Shown: positions 1 to 10,300 of the stretch, in pieces
Position numbering within the stretch: position 1 is the stretch's first letter
How the letters are laid out: each line of letters begins with the position of its first letter
Source: Streptomyces venezuelae ATCC 10712
GTDB lineage: Bacteria > Actinomycetota > Actinomycetes > Streptomycetales > Streptomycetaceae
DNA: 64,000 bases
Direction: 5' to 3'
NCBI RefSeq assembly: GCF_008639165.1
Contig: NZ_CP029197.1
Location: 992,001-1,056,000, forward strand
Translations under genes and position numbers: made by a program
Notes under the pieces: generated by a model
What the model was told of the DNA's origin: nothing
The model's input: the letters and a program-made list of their open reading frames with translations, nothing else
Databases searched by the model: none

Positions 1-1835
1 CGGTCGCCGGGTACGCGCAGGAGGTCCTCGCGGGGCTGGCCGCCGAGGGGGCGCTGTCGACGGCGGCGCTGGCGGAGATGACGGGCGGGGTGCTGTTCCG
101 TACCGAGAAGAAGCTGGTGCGGGCGCAGTTGACGCTGGTCGGCAAGGTGCTGGCGCGGGAGCCCGGCGCGGCGGGCGAGCTGTTGCCGGCGGTGGCGGAG
201 GCCTTCGGGCACGAGGACACCACGATCCAGGAGCGGGCGCTGAAGCTGGTGGCCCGTCATGTGGCGGCGGTGGACGCCTCCGTACGCGACGAGCTCGCCG
301 GGCAGGCGGGTCTGCTGAGTCCGGTGCACCGGGCGGCCGCCGCCGCGCTGTTCGGGGAGGCGCTGGAGGCGGAGGCCTGGGCCCCGTACGAGGAGGTCCT
401 GCCCCCGGTCCCGGAGCGGGAGCCGGTGGCTCCGCCGGCGACGACGGTCGAGGCGCTGGTGGAGGAGCTGCTGACGAGGGGCCTGTACCAGGACCCGGCG
501 GCGTTCGAGCGGACGCTGGACGGTCTGGTGCGTGTGGCGCGGCAGGACCGGGCGGGTCTTGAGGCGGCGGTGCGCGAGGCGTTTCCGACGGAGCACTGGG
601 AGAACCGGCACTACTTCAGTCACTACACCCACGGGGCGGAGGTGGTGCTCGCGGGGCTGCTGGGCGTGCTGCCGGGGTGGCGCGTCGATTCCGGGCGGGG
701 GAAGGGGACCGGCCGGAAGTCCTGTCACCACGAGGCGTTGTCGGGAATCCTCGACGCGCGACTGTGGGAGGCGGCCGCCCTGATCGGCTCGGACGCGCTG
801 CCGTTCCTGCTCGCCGCACCGACGGTGCACACCGGCGAGATCGACCCGGTGGTGCTGGTGGAGCGGCTGCGCGCCTACCGGGACGCGGGCGTCGAGCCGG
901 CCCCGGCGGACTTCGCCCAGGCGCTGCTGCGGGTCGGGCGCGGGGACTCCTCGGCCGGCCGGTGCGCCGAGGAGGCGGAGGCGCTCGGGACCCGGGCGGG
1001 AGGACGGCTCGCGGCCTGGCTGCGGACGGCGGAGCCCCTGGCGACGAAGGTGCGGTTCCTGCCCCGGGGGAAGGACCGGACCTCGGGGAAGTGGTGGCTG
1101 GCGGAGCGGATCGTCGTGGAGATAGAGGACCGCCCCGTGGTGCGCAAGGAGTTCCCGGCGGCCTTCCGCTGGCTGGGCGGTGAGCTGGGGGCGACTCCCC
1201 GTCGCTGCTACCACTGGCTGGAGACGCGGGCGCACTGGGTCGCGGCGCTGCCGGTGGACCGTGAGTTCGTGGCGGCGTGCGTCCTTCCCTCGCTGGCCTC
1301 CGGGGCCGACGCGGACCAGCGCGGGGTGACGGAGCCGCTCACCGCGCTCGCCGAGGCGGCCGGTCCGGTCGGCCGGGCCCTTCCGCTGGCACTGGCGGCC
1401 GGTCTGGGCTGTCAGGACGCCGACGACCGGCTGCGGGCGGTGGACGCGCTGCTCGTGCTCGCGTCCCGGGGCGACCTGGACGCGCGGCGGCTCGGTACGG
1501 AGCTGGCGTGGCTGGTCGCGGAGGGCTCGGTGAAGCCGAACCGGCTGGCGGACGCGCTGCGGACGGCGGCCGCCACGGGGGCGTACGGCACGGTCTGGGC
1601 GGTCCTCGCCCCGGCGCTGCCCGAGCTGCTCGGGGCGGAGAAGCCGGTGCGGGGGCTGGGCGAGGTGCTCGCGGTGGCGGCGGACTGCGTGGAGCGGTGC
1701 GGGGCCGGCGACGAGGTGGCCGGTCTCGCGGGGGTGGCCTCGGCGCGGGGTTCCTCGCAGTTCCTCGTGCAGGCGAAGCGGCTGCTGGGCGCACTCCGTC
1801 AGGGGGCCGGTCAGCCTCTGGCAGAAACGGCCTGA
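1..1835 (+). CDS. DUF6493-like hypothetical protein, 5'-truncated
   Basis: The frame is already open at the first bases (readable from position 3) and runs to a TGA at 1833-1835, so the true start lies left of the window; an internal ATG exists at 78. The visible 610 residues are rich in Ala, Leu, Glu and Arg and look like a helical, HEAT-like scaffold. No catalytic motif, signal peptide or membrane segment is apparent. The overall style matches the large Streptomyces DUF6493 proteins, which are of unknown function and often sit beside SWIM zinc-finger genes, but that neighbour would be outside the window. Coding is sure; the family name is recalled, not tested. Confidence 0.75.
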   Translation, partial: VAGYAQEVLAGLAAEGALSTAALAEMTGGVLFRTEKKLVRAQLTLVGKVLAREPGAAGELLPAVAEAFGHEDTTIQERALKLVARHVAAVDASVRDELAGQAGLLSPVHRAAAAALFGEALEAEAWAPYEEVLPPVPEREPVAPPATTVEALVEELLTRGLYQDPAAFERTLDGLVRVARQDRAGLEAAVREAFPTEHWENRHYFSHYTHGAEVVLAGLLGVLPGWRVDSGRGKGTGRKSCHHEALSGILDARLWEAAALIGSDALPFLLAAPTVHTGEIDPVVLVERLRAYRDAGVEPAPADFAQALLRVGRGDSSAGRCAEEAEALGTRAGGRLAAWLRTAEPLATKVRFLPRGKDRTSGKWWLAERIVVEIEDRPVVRKEFPAAFRWLGGELGATPRRCYHWLETRAHWVAALPVDREFVAACVLPSLASGADADQRGVTEPLTALAEAAGPVGRALPLALAAGLGCQDADDRLRAVDALLVLASRGDLDARRLGTELAWLVAEGSVKPNRLADALRTAAATGAYGTVWAVLAPALPELLGAEKPVRGLGEVLAVAADCVERCGAGDEVAGLAGVASARGSSQFLVQAKRLLGALRQGAGQPLAETA

Positions 1836-1843
1836 ATCGTTCT

Positions 1844-1867
1844 TTAAGCCGCCAGATGGGCGCTTAA
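1844..1867 (+). terminator. Inverted repeat after the DUF6493-like gene
   Basis: TTAAGC at 1844-1849 pairs with GCTTAA at 1862-1867, with two more C:G pairs inside after two mismatches. It lies 9 bases after the stop codon and could be a weak terminator. A second palindrome, CGTGATCACG, follows at 1888-1897 and may belong to the promoter of the next gene. Confidence 0.35.
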
Positions 1868-1923
1868 CCCGTCAGTCACAAAACGTTCGTGATCACGCAA
1901 CACCACTGGGTCACAGTGAGGTC

Positions 1924-3390
1924 ATGACCGATGTGACGTCTTCGAAGAGCGCCCGCCGACCGCACCACTGGCGGCGCGACCTGATCGAGCTCGCCGCCCT
2001 GTTCACCGCCGTGGTGGTGGCCGACACGATCGCCAAGACCATCGCCAAGGGACCCGACGGCCCCTACCTGCTGGTGTTCTCGGCGATCGCGCTGGTCGCC
2101 ACCGCCGCCTTCCACACCTGGTGGGCACGGAGGCACAGTCATGCGAGCCATGCCCCGCCCGCCGGTCACACCGGCGGGCACCCCGACGTGACCTCCCCGT
2201 CCGCCGTGGCCTCCGCGCCTGACGCGGCGTCCGACGCGGCCGCGGAGGACGAGGGGAAGCCGGAGGTGCCCGTCGAGACCGCGCTGTGGCGGATGCGCAC
2301 CACCGTCGCGGACACGCCGGGCAGCCTGGCCGCGCTCTGCACGGTCCTGGCCCGCCTGGGCGTGGACATCCTCACCCTCCAGACCCACCCGCTCGCCGAC
2401 GGCACGGTCGACGAGTTCCTGCTGCGTGCCCCCGCCGACCTCTCCGCCCAGGCCCTCGCCCGGGAGACGGCGGCGGCCGGCGGCCGGGACACCTGGACCG
2501 AGCGGGCGGACGCCCACGACCTGGTGGACACCCCCACCCGGGTCCTGGGCCTGGCCACCCGGACCGCCCTCGACGCGGCCGAACTGCCGCTCGCGCTGCG
2601 CCAGCTCCTCGGCCGCTGCACCCTGCACTCGGTGCCCGCCGTCTCGCTCACCGGTCGCCCCACGGGCGAGCACGCCCCGGTCGAGGGCGTCCTCGAGGAG
2701 ACCGTGATGCGGCTGCGCGACCCCAACGGCGGCACGCTCATCGTGGAGCGGCCCTACCTCCCGTTCACCCCGACCGAGTTCGCCCGCGCCCGCGCCCTCG
2801 TGGAGCTCGACGCGCGGCTCGGCCCGCGCGTCCCGCGCAGCCAGGACGTGCTGACCCTGCCCGAGGGCAACGAGATCACCGTCCGCCGCGCCGACCAGCG
2901 CGACCTGGTCGCCGCGCGCGCCATGCACGACCGCTGCTCCGCCCGCACCCTGAGCCTGCGGTACCACGGCCCGGTCGGCGACGCGGACCGCTACCTCGAC
3001 CATCTGCTGAGCCCCCGCTTCGGCCGCACCCTCGCCGTACAGACGGCCTCGGGCCGGCTCGTCGCCCTCGGCCATCTGCTCTGGGACGGCGACGAGACGG
3101 AGGTCGCGCTGCTCGTCGAGGACGACTGGCAGCGGCGGGGCATCGGCTCCGAACTCCTCGGCCGGCTGGTGGCGATGGCCGAGGAGGCCGGCTGCGCGAG
3201 CGTGTACGCCGTGACGCAGTCGTCCAACACCGGGATGGTGGCCGCGATGCGGGCGCTCCGGCTGCCCCTCGACTACCAGATCGAGGAGGGCACCCTGGTG
3301 ATCACCGCCCGGCTGGCCTCGGCACCCCGACCGGCCGACCGGCCGCGGCAGGAGCAGCGATCCGAAGGGGTCCGGCGGGCGGAGCGCTGA
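1924..3390 (+). CDS. Membrane-anchored ACT-GNAT acetyltransferase
   Basis: A 488-residue three-part protein. Residues about 18-60 contain two hydrophobic stretches compatible with membrane helices. Residues about 119-195 look like an ACT small-molecule-binding domain (DTPGSLAALCTVLARLGVDI). Residues about 318-460 are a GCN5-type N-acetyltransferase with the acetyl-CoA loop WQRRGIGSELLG near residue 402. The combination suggests an acetyltransferase gated by an amino acid at the membrane; the acceptor is unknown. The start is ATG 1924 inside the palindrome GGTCATGACC; a GAGG lies only two bases upstream, so initiation may be weak or leaderless. The 3' end overlaps the convergent PLP-enzyme gene by 89 bases. 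Confidence 0.85.
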   Translation: MTDVTSSKSARRPHHWRRDLIELAALFTAVVVADTIAKTIAKGPDGPYLLVFSAIALVATAAFHTWWARRHSHASHAPPAGHTGGHPDVTSPSAVASAPDAASDAAAEDEGKPEVPVETALWRMRTTVADTPGSLAALCTVLARLGVDILTLQTHPLADGTVDEFLLRAPADLSAQALARETAAAGGRDTWTERADAHDLVDTPTRVLGLATRTALDAAELPLALRQLLGRCTLHSVPAVSLTGRPTGEHAPVEGVLEETVMRLRDPNGGTLIVERPYLPFTPTEFARARALVELDARLGPRVPRSQDVLTLPEGNEITVRRADQRDLVAARAMHDRCSARTLSLRYHGPVGDADRYLDHLLSPRFGRTLAVQTASGRLVALGHLLWDGDETEVALLVEDDWQRRGIGSELLGRLVAMAEEAGCASVYAVTQSSNTGMVAAMRALRLPLDYQIEEGTLVITARLASAPRPADRPRQEQRSEGVRRAER

Positions 3391-4528
3391 GCGCCTGGGT
3401 CAGATCGCGCCACAGGTCCTCGACGTCCTCGAGGCCGACCGACATGCGCAGCAGCCGGTCGCTGACGCCCGCCGAGCGCCGGTCGCCCTCGGCCACGATG
3501 CGGTGGCTGATGGAGGCCGGGTGCTGGATGAGGGTGTCGACGCTGCCGAGGCTGACGGCCGGGGTGATCAGCCGGACGCCGGCGATGACGTCGTGCGGAT
3601 CGCCGTACACCTCGAAGGCGATCATCGCGCCGCCGATCCGGGGGTAGTGGACCCGGGCGATCCGCGGGTCGGTGGCGAGCCGCCGGACGAGTTCCGCCGC
3701 CGTACCGGACGCCGCCCGGACGCGTACAGGCAGGGTGGCGAGACCGCGCAGCAGCAGGTAGCCGGCGAGCGGGTGCAGTACGCCGCCGGTGGCGAAGCGC
3801 ACCTGGCGCAGGGTACGGGCGAACTCCTCGTCGCAGGCCACGACGCCGCCCATGACGTCGCCGTGCCCGCCCAGGTACTTGGTCGCGCTGTGCAGCACGA
3901 TGCGCGCACCCTGCTCGACGGGGCGCTGGAGCACCGGGGTGGCGAAGGTGTTGTCGACCAGGAGCGGCACGGAGCCGCAGGAGTGGGCGAGGGCGCGCAG
4001 GTCCGCCTCGGCGAGGGTCGGGTTGGCCGGCGACTCCACCATGACGAGGCCGGTGTCCGGGCGGATCGCCCCGGCTATCCCCGCCGGGTCGGTCCAGGTC
4101 ACCTCGGTGCCCAGCAGACCGGCGTCGAGGAGGTGGTCGCTGCAGCCGTAGAGCGGCCGGACGGCGACGACATGGCGCAGGCCCTGGCTCGCGCGGGCGA
4201 GGAGGACGGCGGTGAGCGCGGCCATGCCGCTGGCGAACGCGACGGCGGCCTCGGTGCCCTCCAGGCGGGCGAGGGCCTCCTCGAAGCGGGCGACGGTGGG
4301 GTTGTCGAGCCGGGCGTAGACCGGCGGGCCGTCGAGCCGGGCGCCGGTGGTGGCGAACTCGTCGATCCGGGCGGCCTCCGCCCGGGCGTCGTACGAGGGG
4401 TAGGTGGTGGACAGGTCGATCGGCGGGGCGTGCAGACCGAGCGTGGCGAGGTCTTCGCGGCCGGCGTGCACGGCTTCGGTGGCGAGGGCCCTCGGGGTGG
4501 CCGAGGGGCCGTAGTCCATGGCGTCCAT
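3302..4528 (-). CDS. Cys/Met metabolism PLP-dependent enzyme (trans-sulfuration family)
   Basis: A 408-residue fold-type I PLP enzyme of the cystathionine gamma-synthase / gamma-lyase / methionine gamma-lyase family. The Schiff-base lysine is K217 in [10 protein letters not shown], and the cofactor-binding aspartate is D192 in VDNTFATP. The family uses sulfur amino acid substrates, but sequence alone does not decide between gamma-synthase and gamma-lyase activity. It is divergent from an Lrp/AsnC regulator only 59 bases away, which is probably its controller. Two ATGs fit (4528 and 4519) and neither has a convincing ribosome site. The last 89 bases overlap the end of the convergent acetyltransferase gene. 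Confidence 0.9.
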   Translation of the reverse strand: MDAMDYGPSATPRALATEAVHAGREDLATLGLHAPPIDLSTTYPSYDARAEAARIDEFATTGARLDGPPVYARLDNPTVARFEEALARLEGTEAAVAFASGMAALTAVLLARASQGLRHVVAVRPLYGCSDHLLDAGLLGTEVTWTDPAGIAGAIRPDTGLVMVESPANPTLAEADLRALAHSCGSVPLLVDNTFATPVLQRPVEQGARIVLHSATKYLGGHGDVMGGVVACDEEFARTLRQVRFATGGVLHPLAGYLLLRGLATLPVRVRAASGTAAELVRRLATDPRIARVHYPRIGGAMIAFEVYGDPHDVIAGVRLITPAVSLGSVDTLIQHPASISHRIVAEGDRRSAGVSDRLLRMSVGLEDVEDLWRDLTQALSAPPAGPLRIAAPAAAGRPVGVPRPAGR

Positions 4529-4559
4529 GGCGGCACTGTGAACGGATACCGGGAAGTAG

Positions 4560-4587
4560 CGGGAAATCGCCGTGCTACGTTCGCCGG
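4560..4587 (+). promoter_or_regulatory. Leaderless promoter of the first Lrp gene
   Basis: An extended -10 (TGC followed by TACGTT at 4576-4581) ends six bases before ATG 4588. Transcription would therefore start at or next to the A of the start codon, giving a leaderless mRNA. No good -35 is visible. The divergent PLP-enzyme promoter must share these 59 bases. Confidence 0.35.
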
Positions 4588-5085
4588 ATGGCCGATTCTG
4601 TCGTACTGGACGCGGTCGATCTGCACATTCTTCGCCTCTTGCAGAACGACGCCCGGACCACCTACCGCGAACTCGCCGCCGAGGTCGGGGTGGCTCCGTC
4701 CACCTGCCTCGACCGGGTGGCGCGGCTGCGCCGCACCGGAGTGATCCTCGGACACCAGCTACGACTGGATCCGGCCAAACTCGGCCGGGGGCTTGAAGCG
4801 CTCCTTCTGGTCCAGGTCCGCCCCCACCGGCGGGAACTGATCGGTCCGTTCGTCGACCGCATCCGGGCCCTGCCGGAGTCCCGGGCCCTGTTCCATCTCA
4901 CGGGACCTGACGACTACCTGGTGCACGTGGCCGTGGCGGACCCCGCCGACCTGCAACGACTCGTGCTCGACGAGTTCACCTCGCGCCGCGAGGTGGCCCG
5001 CGTCGAGACCCGGCTGATCTTCCAGCAGTGGGAGTGCGGCCCGCTCCTGCCGCCGTCCGCGAGCCCCTCCTTGTCAGCCGACTGA
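4588..5085 (+). CDS. Lrp/AsnC family transcriptional regulator
   Basis: A 165-residue feast/famine regulator. The N-terminal winged helix-turn-helix (about residues 5-60, with VAPSTCLDRVARLRRTGVI as the recognition segment) is followed by a RAM ligand-binding domain (about 70-155) ending in the usual basic/hydrophobic strand. Members bind amino acids and act on neighbouring genes. Its divergent position from the trans-sulfuration enzyme suggests that it senses a sulfur amino acid or related compound; this is inferred from context. The start follows a leaderless-type promoter. Confidence 0.88.
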   Translation: MADSVVLDAVDLHILRLLQNDARTTYRELAAEVGVAPSTCLDRVARLRRTGVILGHQLRLDPAKLGRGLEALLLVQVRPHRRELIGPFVDRIRALPESRALFHLTGPDDYLVHVAVADPADLQRLVLDEFTSRREVARVETRLIFQQWECGPLLPPSASPSLSAD

Positions 5086-5125
5086 GCTCGGACGAGGGTG
5101 ACGCGGGCCCGCCGGAGACGCCAGG

Positions 5126-6838
5126 ATGGCCCCCATGCCAGAGACTTCCAGCTGCCCGCTGCCCCGCCAGGTCGCCGACGAACACGTCGACGCACTCATC
5201 GCCCTCGACCCGATCACCGGTACGTACCTGGGAGTCAAGGAGAGCGCCGGACAGCTGCCCGACTTCTCGCCCGCCGGCCAGCGGGCGGTGGCCGAGCTCG
5301 CCCGCCGCACGCTCGCCCGGCTCGACGAGGCCGAGCGCGCCCCGGGTGCGGACGGCGAGGCCGAGCGGCGGTGCGCCCGGCTGCTCCGGGAGCGTCTCAC
5401 GGCCGAACTCGCCGTGTACGAGGCCGAGGAGGGCCTCTGCGCGGTCAGCAACATGCGCTCGCCCGCGCACAGCGTCCGCATCGTCTTCACCGTGATGCCG
5501 ACGGAGACCGAGGAGGACTGGGCGGCGGTCGCGTCCCGGCTGCGCGCGGTCCCCGGCGCCCTGGAGGGCTACCGCGCCTCGCTCGCGCTGGGCCTCGACC
5601 GGGGGCTCCTCGGCGGGCCCCGGCCCACCGCCACCTTCGTCGAGCAGCTCACCGAGTGGGCGGGCGGGGACGGCGGGAAGCCTGGCTGGTTCGAGGAGTT
5701 CGCCGCCGCGGGCCCCGACAGTCTGCCCGAGGACCTGCGCGCCGAGCTCGCGAAGGCGGGCCGGGGCGCCACCGAGGCCGTCGCGGCGCTGCGGGACTGG
5801 ATGCGGGACGTGTACGCGCCGGCCGTCGCCGACGCCCCGAACACGGTCGGCCGCGAGCGCTACCAGCGCTGGACCCGCTACTTCAACGGCACCGACCTGG
5901 ACCTCGACCAGGCGTACGCGTACGGCTGGACCGAGTACCACCGGCTGCTCGGGGAGATGCGCGCGGAGGCCGAGCGGATCCTGCCGGGCGCCGGCCCCTG
6001 GGAGGCGCTCGCCCACCTCGACGAGCACGGCACCCACATCGAGGGCGTGGACGAGGTGCGGGACTGGCTCCAGCGGCTCATGGACGAGGCCATCGAGGCC
6101 CTCGACGGCACCCACTTCGAACTCGCCGACCGGGTACGGCGGGTGGAGTCCCGGATCGCCCCGCCGGGCGGCGCCGCCGCGCCGTACTACACCGGCCCGT
6201 CCGAGGACTTCTCGCGGCCCGGCCGGACCTGGCTGCCGGTCGACGGGACGACCCGCTTCCCCGTCTACGACCTGGTGTCGACCTGGTACCACGAGGGGGT
6301 CCCCGGCCATCACCTGCAGATCGCCCAGTGGGTGCACGTCGCCGACCGGCTCTCCCGCTACCAGGCGACCATCGGCAAGGTCAGCGCCAACATGGAGGGC
6401 TGGGCGCTCTACGCGGAGCGCCTGATGGACGAGTTGGGTTTCCTGCCCGACGCGGAGCGGCGCCTCGGCTACCTCGACGGCCAGATGATGCGCGCGTGCC
6501 GGGTGATCGTGGACATCGGCATGCACCTGGGTCTGGAGATCCCGGCCGACTCGCCGTTCCACCCGGGCGAGCGGTGGACTCCGGAGCTCGCCCAGGAGTT
6601 CTTCCAGCGGCACAGCAGCCGCCCGGCGTCCTTCGTGGAGAGCGAGATGACCCGCTACCTGTCGATGCCGGGCCAGGCCATCGGCTACAAGCTGGGCGAG
6701 CGCGCCTGGCTGCTCGGCCGTGCCAACGCGCGGGCGGCGCACGGCGACGCGTTCGACGCGAAGGCCTGGCACATGGCGGCGCTCTCGCAGGGCCCGCTGG
6801 GCCTCGACGACCTGGTCGAGGAACTCTCGCGGCTCTGA
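5126..6838 (+). CDS. DUF885 domain-containing protein (putative metallopeptidase-like)
   Basis: A 570-residue soluble protein of the DUF885 family, full length for the family. The family signature HEGVPGHHLQ, resembling a zinc-peptidase HExxxxxH motif, is near residue 390 and is followed by the conserved EGWALYAERL segment near residue 428. Many relatives are annotated as peptidases, but the substrate is unknown. ATGs at 5126 and 5135 are both possible. It sits 40 bases after one Lrp gene and 68 bases before a second, and may be regulated with either. No signal peptide is seen, so it is probably cytoplasmic. Confidence 0.88.
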   Translation: MAPMPETSSCPLPRQVADEHVDALIALDPITGTYLGVKESAGQLPDFSPAGQRAVAELARRTLARLDEAERAPGADGEAERRCARLLRERLTAELAVYEAEEGLCAVSNMRSPAHSVRIVFTVMPTETEEDWAAVASRLRAVPGALEGYRASLALGLDRGLLGGPRPTATFVEQLTEWAGGDGGKPGWFEEFAAAGPDSLPEDLRAELAKAGRGATEAVAALRDWMRDVYAPAVADAPNTVGRERYQRWTRYFNGTDLDLDQAYAYGWTEYHRLLGEMRAEAERILPGAGPWEALAHLDEHGTHIEGVDEVRDWLQRLMDEAIEALDGTHFELADRVRRVESRIAPPGGAAAPYYTGPSEDFSRPGRTWLPVDGTTRFPVYDLVSTWYHEGVPGHHLQIAQWVHVADRLSRYQATIGKVSANMEGWALYAERLMDELGFLPDAERRLGYLDGQMMRACRVIVDIGMHLGLEIPADSPFHPGERWTPELAQEFFQRHSSRPASFVESEMTRYLSMPGQAIGYKLGERAWLLGRANARAAHGDAFDAKAWHMAALSQGPLGLDDLVEELSRL

Positions 6839-6852
6839 GGACCGGGCGCCGA

Positions 6853-6888
6853 GATTCCCCGGCCCCTCTCTTGATCGGCCGGGGAATC
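6853..6888 (+). promoter_or_regulatory. 12-bp perfect inverted repeat over the second Lrp promoter
   Basis: GATTCCCCGGCC (6853-6864) and GGCCGGGGAATC (6877-6888) are exact reverse complements separated by 12 bases. The right arm fills the spacer between a -35-like TTGATC (6871-6876) and a -10-like CAATCT (6894-6899), whose spacing is 17. This fits an autoregulatory operator. It could also act as a terminator for the DUF885 gene, though no U-tract follows. Confidence 0.5.
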
Positions 6889-6899
6889 CCCTGCAATCT
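6871..6899 (+). promoter_or_regulatory. Leaderless promoter of the second Lrp gene
   Basis: TTGATC, 17-base spacer, CAATCT; the -10 ends seven bases before ATG 6907, so the transcript should begin at or near the start codon. No Shine-Dalgarno sequence is present upstream of the ATG, which agrees with leaderless translation. Confidence 0.45.
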
Positions 6900-6906
6900 G
6901 TGCGGT

Positions 6907-7356
6907 ATGACCAGCGAGTACACCCCTGACGCCACCGACTGGCGCATCCTCGAAGCCCTCCAGTCCGAGGGCCGCGCCAGCTTCGCCGAGCTCGCCCGTA
7001 CGGTGTCGATGTCGCCGTCCGCGGTGACCGAGCGGGTGCGGCGCCTGGAGGAGGCCGGGGTGATCTCCGGGTACACGGCGATCGTCGACCAGGACCGGCT
7101 CGGTCTGCCCATCCTCGCCTTCGTACGGCTCCGCTACCCGCACGGCAACTACAAGCCGTTCCACGACCTGCTCGACACCACGCCCGAGGTCCTGGAGGCG
7201 CACCACGTCACCGGTGACGACTGCTTCGTCCTCAAGGTCGCGGCCCGCTCGATGCGGCACCTGGAGGAGATCTCCGGGAAGATCGCCACGCTCGGCGCGG
7301 TGACCACCAGCGTCGTCTACTCCTCGCCGCTGCCCCGGCGCTCCCTCAGCCGCTGA
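6907..7356 (+). CDS. Lrp/AsnC family transcriptional regulator
   Basis: A 149-residue feast/famine regulator. The helix-turn-helix is at about residues 8-58 (VSMSPSAVTERVRRLEEAGV) and the RAM domain at about 65-140 (HHVTGDDCFVLKVAARSMRHLEE). The start at ATG 6907 is chosen because the family N-terminus (DATDWRILEALQSEGR) follows directly and a leaderless promoter lies just upstream. The inverted repeat in that promoter suggests autoregulation. Its other targets are not evident; the upstream DUF885 gene is one candidate. The end lies 18 bases from the convergent end of sbcC. Confidence 0.88.
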   Translation: MTSEYTPDATDWRILEALQSEGRASFAELARTVSMSPSAVTERVRRLEEAGVISGYTAIVDQDRLGLPILAFVRLRYPHGNYKPFHDLLDTTPEVLEAHHVTGDDCFVLKVAARSMRHLEEISGKIATLGAVTTSVVYSSPLPRRSLSR

Positions 7357-7374
7357 GGCGGACGCCGGCGGGTC

Positions 7375-10300
7375 TCAGCCGCCGAGGGCCTCCCCGCCGG
7401 TGCGGAGCCGGACCGCCGAGCCCTGCCGTGCCTTGACGACCTCCAGCTGGGCCGGGATCCGGCGGCGCAGGTCACCGACGTGGCTGACGATGCCGACGCT
7501 GCGGTCCCGCTCGCGGAGCGAGTCGAGGACGTCGAGGACCTCGTCGAGCGTCTGCTCGTCGAGGCTGCCGAAGCCCTCGTCGATGAAGAGGGTGTCGAGG
7601 CGGACGCCGCCCGCCTCGTCGGTGACGACGTCGGCGAGGCCGAGGGCGAGGGCGAGCGACGCGAAGAAGGTCTCGCCGCCGGAGAGGGTGGCGGTGTCGC
7701 GCTCGTTGCCGGTCCAGGCGTCGACGACGTGCAGGCCGAGGCCGGCCCGCTTGCCGCCGGAGCGGGCGTCGGAGTGCACGAGGGTGTAACGGCCGGAGGA
7801 CATCCGCTGGAGGCGGGCGGTCGCGGCGGCCGCGACCTGTTCGAGCCGGGCGGCGAGGACGTACGACTCCAGGCGCATCCGGCGCTCGTTCTCGGTGGAG
7901 GTGCCCGCCGTGAGGGCGGCGAGGCGGGCCACCCGGTCGTACTCCTCGCGCAGCGGGCCGAGGCGGCGGACCTCGGCCGCGGCCTGCCGGGAGAGCCCGT
8001 CCAGTCCGGTGGCCCGCTCGCGGGCGGCGGCCAGGACGGAGTCCGCCTCGCGCAGGGCGCGTTCGGCCGCGGCGTGGACGGCGGCCGCGGCGTGGGGATC
8101 GGCGGGCGGGAGGGCGGCGGCGGCCGCGGTGCCGGGCTCGGCGAGCCGGTCCGCGACGGCGGCCGCCTCGGCCTGCCAGGCGTCCACGCGCTGCTGGTGG
8201 TCCCGGCGTTCGGCCTCGCGCAGGAGCGCGGCGGAGGCCTCGGCCGGGGTGGTGAAGCCGGCCCGGTAGGCGGCGTCGGAGAGCCGGTCGTCGGCCTCCT
8301 TGAGGTGCTGGGCGGCGAGTTCGGCGGCGCGTACGGCTCCGGTGGCGTCGGCCAGGAGCGCGATCCGGCGTTCCAGGCGGTCGGCATGTTCGGCCACGCT
8401 GGCGAACGCGCCGCGCCCCCGGGCGAGTTCCTCGTCGAGGGTGGCCTGTTCGCGGTCCAGGGCCTCGCGCCGCGAGGTGCGGGCGGCGACCCGCCGTTCG
8501 GCCTCGCGCTGCGCGGCGACCCGCTCCTCGTGTTCCCGTTCGGCACGCGCGAGGGCCTCCCGGGCGCCGTGGGTCTGTCCGGCCAGGGCGTGCGCTTCGG
8601 CGTGCCGGCGGGTCAACGCGTCGACGTCGAGGGCCAGTTCGGCGACGGTCGGCTCGGGTGCACCGGCCGGGGCGCCGTCCAGGGCCTCGTCGCGCGCCGC
8701 GGCCAGGGACTCGCGGGTGACGGCCAGTTCGCGTTCGGCGGTGGTCCGGGTCTCCTCGGCGCGGGTGTAGGCCGCGTAGGCGGCGTCCTCGGTGGCCCGG
8801 TCGACGTGGTCGACGGTGGTGCGGGCGGGGGCCGGGTGGTCGGTGGAGCCGCAGACCTGACAGGGGTCGCCGGGGCCGAGGGTGACGGCGAGTTCGGCGG
8901 CGATGCCCTCGAGGCGGCGGGACTTGACGTCCAGCCAGTTCTCGTGGGCGGTGTTCCGGCGCTCGCGGGCGTCGGCGAGTCGCGCCTCGGCCACCCGGGC
9001 GCCCTCGGCGAGGGCGTCGCGGCGACGCGCGGCGGCGAGCCGTCGGCGGGCGGGGTCGAGACGGCCGGCGAGGTGCTCGGCACGCGCGGCGGCGTCCCGG
9101 GCGGCCTCGACGTGCTCGGTGAGCGCGGCGCGGCGCGGTTCCCAGCCGGCCAGCCAGTTGGCCGCGTCGCGCAGCACGTCGTCGTCGGCGCGCGCCTCGC
9201 GGGCGAGGGCGGTCCGTTCCCCGGCGACGGCGGCGGCGCGGCGTTCGGCCCTGCGGGCCGCCTCCAGGCCGCCCAGCTCTTCGCGGAGCCGGTCTCCGAG
9301 GGCGGCGAGCTGCTCGGCCCCGGCGTCGGCGAGTTCGGGGGCGAGCAGCGCGCGGGCGCGTTCCCGGGCGGTGCGCGCCGCGCGGTACGCGCGCTCGGCG
9401 TCCTCACGCAGACCGAGGGCGGGCGCCACCCGGTCGGCCTTGAGGCTGAGGTCGAGGGCGGCCTGGAGGCGGTCGCGCTCGGGGGCGTGGGCGGTGAGCC
9501 GCTCCTTACGGAGCAGGGCGTCGGCGTGTCGGGCCTGGCGGGCGGCGAGGTCGTTCTCGGCTTCGAGCGCGGCGCGCGCGGCGCGCTGACGGGCCTCGGC
9601 CGTGTCGAGCCGCACGCGGGCGATGTCGAGGGCCTCGCGGGCCTCGGTGCGGGCGACGGCGGCCCAGCTGAGGACCGCGTCGGCGAGCCCGGGTTCACCG
9701 GGCCTGCCCTCGACGGAACTGTCGGCGGCCCCGAGGCCACGGGCGGCCTGGCCCATCCGGTGGGCGAGGGCGAGGAGCCGCTCGTCGCCCTCCTCGACCT
9801 GCTGCTGCGCGCCGCGCCGCAGTTCGGCGAGGCGCTCCTCGACGGCGGCGAAGCGGCGGGTGTCGAAGAGCCGGCCGAGGAGCTTGCCGCGGGCTTCGGC
9901 GTCCGCGCGCAGGAAGCGGGCGAAGTCGCCCTGCGGGAGGAGGACCACCTGGCAGAACTGTTCGCGGCTCATGCCGAGCAGCTGGGTGATCTCCTCGCCG
10001 ATCTCCTGGTGGGAGCGGCTGAGGCCGTTCCACGCGCGCGTGGCCGGGTCGTACTCGCGCAGCCAGGTCTGGGCCTTCTCGGTGGTGAATCCGCCGCCGC
10101 GTTTCTTGGGGCGCTGCTGGGCGGGGCGCCGGGTGATCTCCAGGCGCCGGTCCCCCACCGTCAGTTCGAGCAGCACCTCGGTGGAGGTGCCGACGGGGGC
10201 GTGGTCGCTGCGCAGGGAGCCGCCGGGGGTCTGACGGACGCCGGGCACGCTCCCGTACAGGGCGAAGCAGACGGCGTCGAGGACGGAGGTCTTCCCGGCG

